A stretch of 64,000 bases of DNA, from positions 1-64,000 of the forward strand of contig NZ_DAIDJE010000200.1 in NCBI RefSeq assembly GCF_027451485.1. Direction: 5' to 3'. Each line of letters opens with the position of its first letter. Within the stretch, counting starts at the first letter, position 1. The notes below the pieces were generated by a model. The model was not told the origin of the DNA and did not search any database. It worked only from the letters and a program-made list of their open reading frames with translations. Shown here one piece after another: positions 43,576-56,571 of the stretch. Position numbers and translations under genes: made by a program. This DNA is from Bradyrhizobium sp. Its GTDB lineage: Bacteria; Pseudomonadota; Alphaproteobacteria; Rhizobiales; Xanthobacteraceae.

Positions 43576-44331
43576 ATGGCTCACCTGCTCCTGGTTTTCA
43601 TTGCCGCGGTTTTCGTTCTGGCGGGCTTCGTCAAGGGCGTGATCGGGCTTGGCCTGCCCACGGTATCGATGGGACTGCTCGCTGTCGCGATGGCGCCGGC
43701 GCATGCGCTCGCCATCGTCATCGTGCCGGCCATTCTCACCAACATCTGGCAGACCTTTGCCGGGCCGTATTTCCTTGCCATCGTTAAACGGCTGTGGCCG
43801 CTGCTTCTCGGGCTGCCGGCGGGCATCTGGCTTAACGCCGACATGATGACCGGTCCCTACGCACGCTACGGCACGGTGCTGATCGGCATCCTGCTCGTGA
43901 TCTACGCGATCATCAGCCTCCGGCGGGTCGCCATCACCGTCCCCCCGCGCGACGAGAAATGGATCGGCGGCATCATTGGTCTGGCAACCGGGGTGATCTC
44001 GGCGGCGACCGGCGTGCAGGTCGTTCCGTCGATGCCGTTCATGCAGGCGCTCGGCATGAAGAGAGACGAACTCATCCAGGCGCTCGGTGTGTTCTTCACC
44101 ACGGCAACGCTGGCGCAGGCGTTGAATCTCTCGGCCGCCGGCATTCTCGATCAATCGGTGGCCGTGCCGGGCGTCGTCGCGTTGGCGGCCTCATTCACCG
44201 GTATGGCGACCGGTCAGGCGGTGCGCACGCGGCTGGAGCCGGAGACGTTCCGCCGCTGGTTTCTGATTGCTATGATCCTGCTCGGGATCTATCTGGCAAT
44301 CGTTGCAAGCTACGAAATCTGTTTCGCATAA
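43576..44331 (+). CDS. TauE/SafE family sulfite/anion exporter
   Basis: A 251-residue membrane protein with about eight helices and the TauE/SafE start LVFIAAVFVLAGFVKGVIGLGLPTVSMGLL. The second half repeats the pattern (GIIGLATGVISAATGVQVVPSMPFMQALG). Family members export sulfite, sulfoacetate or other organic anions. The ATG at 43576 follows a T1 hairpin with a 2-nt gap. There is no normal SD, so initiation depends on the repeat sequence. Confidence 0.85.
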   Translation: MAHLLLVFIAAVFVLAGFVKGVIGLGLPTVSMGLLAVAMAPAHALAIVIVPAILTNIWQTFAGPYFLAIVKRLWPLLLGLPAGIWLNADMMTGPYARYGTVLIGILLVIYAIISLRRVAITVPPRDEKWIGGIIGLATGVISAATGVQVVPSMPFMQALGMKRDELIQALGVFFTTATLAQALNLSAAGILDQSVAVPGVVALAASFTGMATGQAVRTRLEPETFRRWFLIAMILLGIYLAIVASYEICFA

Positions 44332-44346
44332 ACGTGGGATCCGGCC

Positions 44347-45027
44347 CTAGCGCTCCGCTAACGCAAGGCGCCCGCCGAGATAGATGAACAACGCGCCGAG
44401 GCCGCGATTGAACCAGGCGATGGTACGGCTCGATCTTTGCACCCGGCCGGCCGCTTTGGCGACCGCGACCGCAAGGCACCAGAGCGTGCCATTGAAAACG
44501 AAGATCAGCCCAAGCGTCAGAAACGCCAATCCCTTGTGAGGCGCATCGGCCTCGACGAATTGCGGCAGGAAGGCGAGAAAGAACATCGCCACCTTCGGAT
44601 TGAGCACATTCGTCAGCGCCCCCTGGCAGAACACCCGCGAGAAGGATACGCCTTGGCCGTCTCGCTCACCGGCCACGCCCGGATTCGGCGGGCGCGACAG
44701 CAGCAGCATCAAGCCAATATAGCAGAGATAGGCCGCTCCGAGCCATTTCACCGCGGCAAAGGCTCTCGCCGAGGCGACCAGCAGCGCCGACAATCCGAGC
44801 GCTGCGGCAAAGACATGGCAGAGACAGCCCGCGCCGATGCCGAGCGCGGCCGCGGCCCCGCCGCGCCACCCCTGCATGCTGCGTCCAACGATATATGCCG
44901 TATCGGGTCCGGGCGCGATGTTGAGCAGCAGCCCGGAGGCGATGAAGAGCCAGAAGTCGTGAATGCCAAGTGGAGTGGATTTGACATTCGCTACCCACCC
45001 AGCCGCAAGCTCGAAAGCGAATGTCAA
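44347..45027 (-). CDS. LysE family amino-acid exporter with repeat-derived start
   Basis: Core from GIHDFWLFIASGLLLNIAPGPDTAYIVGRSMQGWRGGAAAALGIGAG: a LysE/RhtB translocator with about six helices and the conserved GPD motif. Family members start with Met immediately before this point, but here the codon is CTT and the sequence upstream is hairpin T2. The only in-frame initiator is TTG 45027 inside the repeat, eight bases after GGAG. It would add about 20 residues (MTFAFELAAGWVANVKSTPL). Either the repeat supplies a new start or the gene is silenced. The rest of the gene is intact. Confidence 0.75.
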   Translation of the reverse strand: MTFAFELAAGWVANVKSTPLGIHDFWLFIASGLLLNIAPGPDTAYIVGRSMQGWRGGAAAALGIGAGCLCHVFAAALGLSALLVASARAFAAVKWLGAAYLCYIGLMLLLSRPPNPGVAGERDGQGVSFSRVFCQGALTNVLNPKVAMFFLAFLPQFVEADAPHKGLAFLTLGLIFVFNGTLWCLAVAVAKAAGRVQRSSRTIAWFNRGLGALFIYLGGRLALAER

Positions 45028-45132
45028 ATCCGAAACTCCACTTGAAACTTACGTTGGCTGGTGGTCTCACGATTCTAACATTCGCGATCTGCCCGCTGAG
45101 AAGGGATGCGAATGTTAGAATCAGACCACTAG
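44967..45132. repeat. Two-hairpin intergenic element, unit U6 (T2 + T1)
   Basis: T2 at 44967-45044: CAAGTGGAGT then GGATTTGACATTCGCT pairs with AGCGAATGTCAAATCC-GAA-ACTCCACTTG (extra GAA in right arm). Linker of 13 nt. T1 at 45058-45132: GTGGTCT-CAC-GATTCTAACATTCGC pairs with GCGAATGTTAGAATCAGACCACTA (extra CAC in left arm). It fills the entire gap between the LysE coding start and the hydrolase stop. Confidence 0.85.
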
Positions 45133-45139
45133 CATGGCC

Positions 45140-46087
45140 TCACCCGAACAGCGGCGATCCCGGCACGAATGCATCGAACGCCGCCCAGAATTGCGCGCGA
45201 TAGCGGTCCTGCTCCTGCAGGATTTCGTGCTTGGAGCCGGCAATGACGAGGTGCGAACCGGCTCGCAAATGATAAGCGAACTCCTCGATGGCGGCCGTCG
45301 AGACGACGGCATCGTTGCTCGCGGCCAGCATCAGGATCGGCTGGCGAATCTCCGAAGGGTAGTTCATGGCGCGAAAGCCGTGCATGGCGCGGAACGCGGT
45401 ATCGGCCCAGGCAACCGTCGGAGAGCCGAGGCCAAGCGTCGGATCCTCGGCGATGACGGCGGCGTTGCGGGCATAGCGGACGGGATCGCTGGTCAGCGGA
45501 TTGTTGATGAACGATCCGGTTCCGGTGATAGCGTCATTGCCGCCGGGAACGTAGCGGCTGCCAAGCCCGGCAACGCGCATCGTGCGCAACAGTGCGCGTG
45601 CCGGAAGGGAGGTCAGGCGTCCCGGCAGGTCGATCATCGGCGCGGTCAGCACCATGCGATCGAACCAGCGCTTTCCCGCATGCGCGAGGCGCAGCATCAC
45701 CGCACCTCCCATCGAATGGGCGAGCGCGAAGAACGGCGGCGGGCAGTCGGGCAGCACCACCTGCCGCACGAAAGCCTCGACATCCATTTCGTAATCGGCG
45801 AAATCGCGAACATAGCCGCGGCGCGCATCGCGCAGCCGCCGCGACGAATGACCCTGGCCGCGCCAGTCGATCATGGCGACCGCAAAGCCGCGGTCGCGCA
45901 AGTCCCGCACCGTCTCGAAATACTTTTCGATGTATTCGCTTCGGCCGGTGAAGACACAGACCGTTCCCTTGCGGCCAGCCGGCGGCTCCCAGCGCGCGAA
46001 GCGCAGTTCGGCGCCGTCCGGTGTCTTGATCGTGCCGGAAACGACGTTCTCGGGCACGGGATTGGCGGGAATCGAGACAAGCGTCAT
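45140..46087 (-). CDS. Alpha/beta hydrolase, lysophospholipase (PldB)-like
   Basis: A 315-residue hydrolase. The nucleophile elbow is ALAHSMGGAV and the oxyanion region VCVFTGRSEYIEKYFETVRDLRDRGFAVAMIDWRGQGHSSR matches the PldB/monoacylglycerol-lipase group. The acid is in LMLAASNDAVVS and the catalytic His in IAGSKHEILQEQD. It likely deacylates lysophospholipids or monoacylglycerol. ATG 46087 is used; upstream TTG 46123 is less likely. Its stop is 7 nt from repeat unit U6. Confidence 0.87.
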   Translation of the reverse strand: MTLVSIPANPVPENVVSGTIKTPDGAELRFARWEPPAGRKGTVCVFTGRSEYIEKYFETVRDLRDRGFAVAMIDWRGQGHSSRRLRDARRGYVRDFADYEMDVEAFVRQVVLPDCPPPFFALAHSMGGAVMLRLAHAGKRWFDRMVLTAPMIDLPGRLTSLPARALLRTMRVAGLGSRYVPGGNDAITGTGSFINNPLTSDPVRYARNAAVIAEDPTLGLGSPTVAWADTAFRAMHGFRAMNYPSEIRQPILMLAASNDAVVSTAAIEEFAYHLRAGSHLVIAGSKHEILQEQDRYRAQFWAAFDAFVPGSPLFG

Positions 46088-46158
46088 GGAAGGAACCGAT
46101 AGGCGAAAGGCGCCGAAAATCAAGACTTGCGCACGTCAACACGAGCACGGCCAGCGGA

Positions 46159-46187
46159 CTTGAACGTATTCGATCCGCCTCCCATAT
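46159..46187 (+). promoter_or_regulatory. RpoH (sigma32)-type heat-shock promoter of hsp20
   Basis: CTTGAAC (46159-46165) and CCCATAT (46181-46187) with a 15-nt spacer match the CTTGAA...CCCCATNT heat-shock consensus. It lies about 130 bp before the Hsp20 start. Confidence 0.75.
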
Positions 46188-46193
46188 CTGCCT

Positions 46194-46316
46194 GGTGCAG
46201 GCCACGTCAGGCATTTTCCCTATAGACCCCGGGAAAATTGCCGAAGGCTGCACGAAACAAGCCCGGCCCCATGGCGGGCGGGTTCACATCAACAGTCGCT
46301 CAATGGAGGACTACAC
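46194..46316 (+). promoter_or_regulatory. ROSE-type RNA thermometer in the hsp20 leader
   Basis: The 3' part folds as AGUC-G-CUC, loop AAUG, GAG-GACU (46294-46312). This pairs the Shine-Dalgarno GGAGG with a UCGCU element whose G is bulged. UYGCU with the bulged G is the ROSE hallmark in rhizobial small heat-shock genes. Upstream GC-rich stems (around 46238-46285) complete the usual multi-hairpin leader. Confidence 0.82.
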
Positions 46317-46790
46317 ATGCGTACGTTTGATCTCACCCCCTTCTATCGTTCCACTGTCGGCTTCGACCGTCTCTTTTCCCTGCTTGACCAGGCGTCCGAC
46401 GGAAGCCCCGGCTATCCTCCCTACAACATCGAGCGCACCGGCGAGAACGCCTACCGGATCAGCGTCGCGGTTTCCGGCTTCGCCCAGAACGAGCTTTCGA
46501 TCGTCGCCAAGGAGAACACCCTGACGATCAAGGGCGAGAAAGTCGCCAACGAGAACAGCAAGGAGAAGTCCGAAGTATTGTACCGCGGGATTGCGGCGCG
46601 CACCTTCGAGCGGGTCTTCCAGCTTGCCGATTTCGTGGTCGTGAAGAACGCCTCGCTTGAGAACGGCCTGCTGCACGTCGATCTCGTTCGCGAGATTCCC
46701 GAGGCCAAGAAGCCCCGCAGCATCCCGATCGCTTCGGGCGCGCAAGGCGCACCGGTGATCGAAGGTTCGGCTGAAAAGGCCGCCGCTTAA
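46317..46790 (+). CDS. Small heat-shock protein, Hsp20/IbpA family
   Basis: A 157-residue alpha-crystallin-domain chaperone. The N-terminal MRTFDLTPFYRSTVGFDRLFSLLDQ is typical of class A rhizobial sHsps. The core is PPYNIERTGENAYRISVAVSGFAQNELSIVAKENTLTIKGEK with the conserved GVL-equivalent LENGLLHVDLVREIPEAKKPRSIPI. It holds unfolded proteins during heat stress. Regulation is seen at two levels: an RpoH-type promoter and a ROSE thermometer. A strong terminator follows. Confidence 0.93.
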   Translation: MRTFDLTPFYRSTVGFDRLFSLLDQASDGSPGYPPYNIERTGENAYRISVAVSGFAQNELSIVAKENTLTIKGEKVANENSKEKSEVLYRGIAARTFERVFQLADFVVVKNASLENGLLHVDLVREIPEAKKPRSIPIASGAQGAPVIEGSAEKAAA

Positions 46791-46811
46791 GCTTGGCGGA
46801 TTGAACACGAG

Positions 46812-46839
46812 ACGCCCCGGGAAACCGGGGCGTTTTTTT
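46812..46839 (+). terminator. Rho-independent terminator of hsp20
   Basis: Stem ACGCCCCGG/CCGGGGCGT with a GAAA tetraloop and a run of seven T, 21 nt after the Hsp20 stop. Confidence 0.93.
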
Positions 46840-46979
46840 GCCGTCAAGCTGTCGTCCTCGCGAGCGCGAGGGCCCAAAACTAGCGGTGATCGTTATTTCA
46901 CCGGATTGATCCCGAGGGGCTCCAACGACATCTGTCGGTGCTCAGTCGTCCGCGCTCAGGATCGGGGCGCTGAGCAGGA

Positions 46980-47726
46980 TTACTCCAGATCCTGCACCTT
47001 CGGCATCGGCTGGGTCGGCTGAATGACCGGCGCGGCCGGCCTGGCTTCCGCAGGCGTCGCTGCGGCCGGCGGAGTTTCCACGGCCTTGACCTGGACGGCG
47101 GCCGAGCGCTGCACAGGCTCCGGCGTGGGTTTTGCGGCCACAGGCTGGTCGGACACCGGCTTCAGCGGCGCGGCCTTCGGCCCTGCTACCGAGGGGGGCG
47201 TCCGACTCGCCATCTTCGGCATCGCCTGCGGTCGCGCGTCGAGGCGGGTCATCGGTTCTGGCGGTCCATACGATGGCCGGGGCGGCGGAGCTCCATAGCC
47301 GTCACGATAGCCGCCATAACGATCGGCCGGGACGAACCGCACGATCCGTCCGTCGCGTGCGTCGATGACGAGATGGCCATCGTCACCCGCCCGGTCGATG
47401 GCAGAAATCGAATAGAAGACGCCACGCAGGCGCGGCGCGCCGATCGGAGAGAACCCGTTCTCGCGCAGCACCACGTAAACCTCGCGCGGCGGCAGCAGTA
47501 CGGGGCCATATCCATATCCGCGACCGTAACCGTTTCCGTAGTCCGGCGCGCCGTAAATGACGCGGGGCGGCGGTGGTGGCGGCGCTTCGGCATAGGGCCC
47601 GCTGAGATCGGTCGCAGGGACATAGCCGGCGCGGCCGGTGTCCTGCGGCGGTGTCCCTTGTGCGTTCGCGGCCGTGGCAGCCAGCAACAGCCCGACCGAA
47701 ATGGACCACCCTCTCGACGCCTTCAT
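46980..47726 (-). CDS. Secreted proline-rich hypothetical protein
   Basis: A 248-residue protein with a signal peptide (MKASRGWSISVGLLLAATAANAQ) and a Pro-rich stretch (EAPPPPPPRVIYG) with Gly/Tyr repeats (GNGYGRGYGYG). A short folded segment follows (LPPREVYVVLRENGFSPIGAPRLRGVFYSISAIDRAGDDGHLVIDARDGRIVRFVPADRY), a PepSY-like pattern seen in rhizobial envelope proteins. The tail is long, Ala/Pro/Lys-rich and probably disordered. AGGAGC precedes the ATG. The function is unknown. Confidence 0.7.
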   Translation of the reverse strand: MKASRGWSISVGLLLAATAANAQGTPPQDTGRAGYVPATDLSGPYAEAPPPPPPRVIYGAPDYGNGYGRGYGYGPVLLPPREVYVVLRENGFSPIGAPRLRGVFYSISAIDRAGDDGHLVIDARDGRIVRFVPADRYGGYRDGYGAPPPRPSYGPPEPMTRLDARPQAMPKMASRTPPSVAGPKAAPLKPVSDQPVAAKPTPEPVQRSAAVQVKAVETPPAAATPAEARPAAPVIQPTQPMPKVQDLE

Positions 47727-48191
47727 TTTCTGCTCCTGTGATGCTCCCGCCTGGAGAGCCCAGTCAGCCCTCAATCCCGGGGAGGAATTTCGTCGCCGAT
47801 TTCGGCGGACCTTGGGCGACATCGCGGCGTGATGTGCCAAATAGGATCGGCTTGCACCTTCGCGGCCTGCGCAGGGCAGCTTGACGGCGACTTTCACGCG
47901 CTTGTGTGATAGATAAAAATTTGGCATGGTCGGTGTTAGGACAGGATTACTGTCTTAATTTCGGCCGCAAGCCCGGCATCCGGGATTGCGAGTGGGGCGT
48001 CGAGACGCCCAAAAGATTAAAGATTAAGGGCAAGGTGGTTCGTCGGGGACGCTGAACGCCGAGGCCTGAATCGAGACATTGCGGCTCGCGGAGGACGAGC
48101 GGTGGCCCGCTCGGCGGGTTCCGCAAACGCCCAAGGTGCGCCGCCGATGGTGAGGCGCGGGCCTCGCTGATTGGTAGAGAGGACGCAGAGA
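47727..48191. other. Intergenic region with gltB leader
   Basis: About 465 bp between divergent genes. Visible structures are GACAG-GATTA-CTGTC (47940-47954) and a small stem GGGCGT/ACGCCC with a CGAG loop (47995-48010). An AT-rich stretch at about 47910-47920 may mark the gltB promoter. No gene is credible. Confidence 0.4.
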
Positions 48192-52928
<4,737 letters not shown>

Positions 52929-52936
52929 CTAACGGA

Positions 52937-52979
52937 CCTCATCCTTCGAGATGCGAAGACGCCGCTCGTCGGGATGAGG
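52937..52979. repeat. CCTCATCC inverted repeat between gltB and gltD
   Basis: Arms CCTCATCC and GGATGAGG separated by 27 nt, in the 86-bp gap between the two glutamate synthase genes. It is a dispersed-palindrome type and may modulate relative expression of the subunits. Confidence 0.55.
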
Positions 52980-53014
52980 ACTAGAATGAATACGACGCAG
53001 GGACTTCGGGTTTA

Positions 53015-54463
53015 ATGGGCAAGGTAACCGGCTTTCTCGAAATCGATCGGCACGACCGCAAGTATGCGCCGGTGGCCGAACGGCTGAAGAACTTTAATGA
53101 ATTCGTCATTCCCCTGACGGAGAAGGAAACGCGCGACCAGGCCGCGCGCTGCATGAATTGTGGCATTCCTTATTGCCACGGCACCGGCTCGGTCGCGCCG
53201 GGCACGCCGGGATGCCCGGTCAACAACCAGATTCCCGATTTCAACGACCTCGTTTATCAGGGCAACTGGCAGGAAGCTTCGCGCAACCTGCATTCGACCA
53301 ACAATTTTCCGGAATTCACCGGCCGAATCTGCCCTGCGCCGTGCGAGGCCTCCTGCACGCTCAACATCGACGACAATCCGGTCACGATAAAAACCATTGA
53401 ATGTGCGATCGTCGACCGCGCCTGGGAGAACGGCTGGCTCAAGCCGGAAGTAGCAGCTGAGAGGACCGGCAAGAAAATCGCGGTCGTAGGCTCCGGACCG
53501 GCGGGCCTCGCCTGCGCGCAGCAACTCGCGCGCGCCGGGCACGAGGTGCACGTGTTCGAGAAGTTCGCCAAGGCCGGCGGCCTTCTGCGCTACGGCATTC
53601 CCGACTTCAAGATGGAAAAGGGCATCATCGACCGCCGCATCGGCCAGATGGAGGCCGAAGGCGTCACATTCCATTACGGCGTCCACGTCGGCAGCGGCGG
53701 CGCCGACCCGCGCAAGCTGGTCGAAGAATACGATGCGGTAGCCTTGACCGGCGGCGCGGAAGCCCCGCGCGATCTGCTCATCCCGGGCCGCGAGCTCGAC
53801 GGCATCCACTTTGCGATGGATTTCCTGCCGCAGCAGAATCGCCGCGTCAGCAGCGAGCCGCTCGGTGGCGCACGCGAGATTCTTGCCGGCGGCAAGCATG
53901 TCGTCGTCATCGGCGGCGGCGACACCGGCAGCGACTGCATTGGCACGTCGTTCCGGCAAGGCGCAAAGTCGGTGACGCAGCTCGAGATCATGCCGGCGCC
54001 GCCCGAGCGTGAAAACAAGGGCCTCACCTGGCCGAACTGGCCTCTGAAGATGCGAACCTCGTCGAGCCAGGCCGAGGGTGCCAGGCGTGAATACGCGGTG
54101 CTGACGCAGAAGTTTTCCGGCACTGAGGGCAAGGTCGCAAAACTGCACGGCGTACAGGTCGACGACAAGTTCAAGCCGGTTGCCGGCACCGAGTTCGAAC
54201 TCGACGCGCAGCTCGTGCTGCTCGCCATGGGTTTCGTGCATCCGGTTCACGAGGGCCTGTTGAAGACGCTTGGCGTCGAGCTCGATCCGCGCGGCAATGT
54301 GCGGGCCACGACCGACGACTTCCAGACCTCGCTCTCGAAGGTATTTTCCGCCGGCGACATGCGCCGCGGCCAGTCGCTCGTCGTCTGGGCGATCCGCGAG
54401 GGACGGCTATGCGCTCGGGCCATCGACAACTTCCTGATGGGATCGACGAATCTGCCCCGGTAA
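53015..54463 (+). CDS. gltD: Glutamate synthase small subunit
   Basis: A 482-residue FAD/NADPH oxidoreductase. Cys-rich N-terminal 4Fe-4S region: [33 protein letters not shown] and [12 protein letters not shown]. The FAD motif is [19 protein letters not shown] and the NADPH motif is [16 protein letters not shown]. The C-terminal FAD contact is [21 protein letters not shown]. It passes electrons from NADPH to GltB. It is 86 nt downstream of gltB, in the usual order. Confidence 0.97.
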   Translation: MGKVTGFLEIDRHDRKYAPVAERLKNFNEFVIPLTEKETRDQAARCMNCGIPYCHGTGSVAPGTPGCPVNNQIPDFNDLVYQGNWQEASRNLHSTNNFPEFTGRICPAPCEASCTLNIDDNPVTIKTIECAIVDRAWENGWLKPEVAAERTGKKIAVVGSGPAGLACAQQLARAGHEVHVFEKFAKAGGLLRYGIPDFKMEKGIIDRRIGQMEAEGVTFHYGVHVGSGGADPRKLVEEYDAVALTGGAEAPRDLLIPGRELDGIHFAMDFLPQQNRRVSSEPLGGAREILAGGKHVVVIGGGDTGSDCIGTSFRQGAKSVTQLEIMPAPPERENKGLTWPNWPLKMRTSSSQAEGARREYAVLTQKFSGTEGKVAKLHGVQVDDKFKPVAGTEFELDAQLVLLAMGFVHPVHEGLLKTLGVELDPRGNVRATTDDFQTSLSKVFSAGDMRRGQSLVVWAIREGRLCARAIDNFLMGSTNLPR

Positions 54464-54474
54464 AATGGGAGATC

Positions 54475-54590
54475 GTTCCCCGGACGCGGTGCGGCGCCTA
54501 GCCCCCGCTCCGCAGAGCCGGAAGCCAATCCTGCAGGTGATGGGCCCGGATCAGCGGCGTAGCGCGAAGTCACCGCCGCGTCCGGGGAAC
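54475..54590. repeat. 116-bp intergenic inverted repeat after gltD
   Basis: Outer arms GTTCCCCGGACGCGG and CCGCGTCCGGGGAAC (15 bp perfect), with CGGAAGCC...GGGCCCGG-type inner pairing. It begins 11 nt after the gltD stop and probably forms the 3' end structure of the gltBD mRNA. Confidence 0.7.
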
Positions 54591-54603
54591 AGCCTTGGTA
54601 AAA

Positions 54604-56349
54604 TCAATTCTGGACCCGCACGCCCAGCATCACGACCGTCGCTGCCGAGCTCGTCAGCGGCACGTTGGAATCGAGAATATCCCGCCGCAGCGTGCCGGTG
54701 ACCCAGAAGTTGCGGGTCATCTTGTAGATCAGATCGCCTTCGAGCGTATAGGTCTTGTCGAGACGGCTGCCCTGGTCGCTCGTGAGTCCGAAATTTCCCT
54801 GATAGTCGTAAGTGCCGTAGGTAAACTTGCCGATCGCGCTCAGCCAGCGGCGGAAATCGTGATCGACCTCGAACGTATAGGTGCGGGTCAGCACGCCGGA
54901 GACGCCGGGCACGATCACCTCGTCGATTGAGGTGTTCGAATAGAACTTCACCGTGGTCAAAGGCGTTGCGGTCCAGGTCAGCGAAGACGACGTCAACAGG
55001 CCTGCGAGCCGATCGAGCCGCGGGTCGGCGTAGTTGCGCTCGGCCCAGCCGACCGCGATGTCGCCCGTGAGAAGCCGCGAGAATTCAAACGATGTGCCGG
55101 CCTTGGCATAGCCGCCGTTGGAATTGCGCGCGTAGCCGAAACTGTCGACGAACAGGTCGTGAAACCGGCTGTCGGCTTCGGCCTCGACGAACGGCTTCAG
55201 CCCGGGCAGCAGATCGTAACTGACGCGCGCGACGCCGCCATACTGGTTGAAGGCGCGATCTGCGTTGCTTCCGATGGTGCCGTCGGTGAACACCGAGTTT
55301 TGGTAGACCGTGCGGTCGAAAGTGGTGCCGAGGGCAACGTCGAGCCGGTTGAAGCTCTGGTCGATGCCGAACGTGCTGCCAACCGTCGTGTAGATGGGAT
55401 AGCTGGCAAGTCCGGCCTGAACGTTCGGACTGAAGGGAAGATCGGTACCGACCCTGAGGCGCACCTCGGACGTGATGTGGGTATAGTCCGTGACGTCGAC
55501 GCGGCCGTCGATGTGACCGGTGAAGTCCGGGCGGCTGACGTTGGTCGGTGCCGGCGAAATCGTGCCGTCCACAATGGGCGACAGGCTGTTGCCGTAGCCG
55601 GTGTAGGAGCCGCGCAGGTCGGCGACCAGCGCATGCCGGTCCCAGTCGGAGACCACAAGCAGTTCGGGCGCAACCACCCAGAATGGCGAGCCCTGCGGCG
55701 TGGGGGTCCGGCCGGGATTGGTGTCGTAGCCGCCGCGCAACTCGACCGCCGACTTGACGAGGAAGCTGCCGACATAGTCGCCCACCGGGCCGAACGGATC
55801 GGTGTCGGGCGGCAGCGGCTTGCGCGGTGGTTGGCCGTCCGCAATGCCGGCAACTGACGGCGGTATCGGGGGCCGGTTTGCCGTCTGGGACGGCGGCGGC
55901 GAAATTTTCACGCGGGCGTTCGGATTGGTCTGCCCCTTGACCGCCGATGGCGCAGGCGTTCCCGGCCCGGGCGAAGGCTTTGGCTTGGCCTCGCCGGGAT
56001 AGGACTTCCGCTGCTTGCGTTTACGGTTGAGGGAATCGAAGCCGTCATCCGCCGCGCCGCTCGCGGCAGGCAGGCCGTATGTCGGAATATTGCCGATGCG
56101 CGAAGGCGCCGGCCGCTTTCGGTTCGAATCGGGGCCCAAATCAGACGCGTCATCATCGCCCGTATTTCCCGCGGTCTTCCGCAGAAACGAGTCCTGCGGG
56201 ACCAGCAGCCCCTCAGGAACCGGGCGCAGCAGGTCAGGCGTGAGCGCCTGGGCGTAGAGGGGGGATGTAACCATGATCAGCGCAAGGCACGGCAAAGCCG
56301 CACGCAACAACGTCACGCGCTTGCTGTGGCCGGTGGCGGGCCTCGGCAT
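54604..56349 (-). CDS. Outer-membrane beta-barrel protein (putative porin BBP2-like)
   Basis: A 581-residue protein with a signal peptide (HSKRVTLLRAALPCLALIMVTSPLYAQ). A Pro/Lys/Gly-rich, probably disordered periplasmic region lies at about 45-190. A C-terminal barrel follows, starting GSFLVKSAVELRGGYDTNPGRTPTPQGSPFWVVAPELLVVSDWDRHALVADLRGSY and alternating amphipathic strands up to VVMLGVRVQN. The GGYDTNPGR start of the barrel is typical of the BBP2_2 group. Its cargo is unknown. The ATG at 56349 follows a GTG at 56352; either could initiate. Confidence 0.8.
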   Translation of the reverse strand: MPRPATGHSKRVTLLRAALPCLALIMVTSPLYAQALTPDLLRPVPEGLLVPQDSFLRKTAGNTGDDDASDLGPDSNRKRPAPSRIGNIPTYGLPAASGAADDGFDSLNRKRKQRKSYPGEAKPKPSPGPGTPAPSAVKGQTNPNARVKISPPPSQTANRPPIPPSVAGIADGQPPRKPLPPDTDPFGPVGDYVGSFLVKSAVELRGGYDTNPGRTPTPQGSPFWVVAPELLVVSDWDRHALVADLRGSYTGYGNSLSPIVDGTISPAPTNVSRPDFTGHIDGRVDVTDYTHITSEVRLRVGTDLPFSPNVQAGLASYPIYTTVGSTFGIDQSFNRLDVALGTTFDRTVYQNSVFTDGTIGSNADRAFNQYGGVARVSYDLLPGLKPFVEAEADSRFHDLFVDSFGYARNSNGGYAKAGTSFEFSRLLTGDIAVGWAERNYADPRLDRLAGLLTSSSLTWTATPLTTVKFYSNTSIDEVIVPGVSGVLTRTYTFEVDHDFRRWLSAIGKFTYGTYDYQGNFGLTSDQGSRLDKTYTLEGDLIYKMTRNFWVTGTLRRDILDSNVPLTSSAATVVMLGVRVQN

Positions 56350-56460
56350 CACGATGTAAATACCCCAACAAATTCATACGCTTACCTATTCGGCCCGAGC
56401 GGCCGGTTCGGAAAACGTCGTTAACGGAGTAAAAACAATTATGGTTAATGAGGCGTTGAG

Positions 56461-56502
56461 AACGGGGGTGCTGCGATGGCGGACGAACTTCGGAAAGTGG
56501 GC
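56461..56502. repeat. Truncated T5 hairpin copy
   Basis: Matches the loop and one arm of hairpin T5 of unit U2 (reverse complement): GGTGCTGCGATGGCGGACG aligns with GGTTGCTGCGACGTAACACG, followed by AACTTCGGAAAGTGGGC in both. The opposite arm is missing. It lies 70 bp upstream of kdsD. Confidence 0.6.
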
Positions 56503-56571
56503 AATGGGCCATTAACCGTGGTAGGAAAGCTACCTCCTCCTGCTTCGTCTTAAGCACCTTCGGAACACCGT

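Noticed and set aside
47915..47942. Possible sigma54 promoter (TTGGCATGGTCGGTGTT) before gltB
   Set aside because: The -24 GG is present, but the -12 GC is absent (GT instead), so the match is not sufficient.
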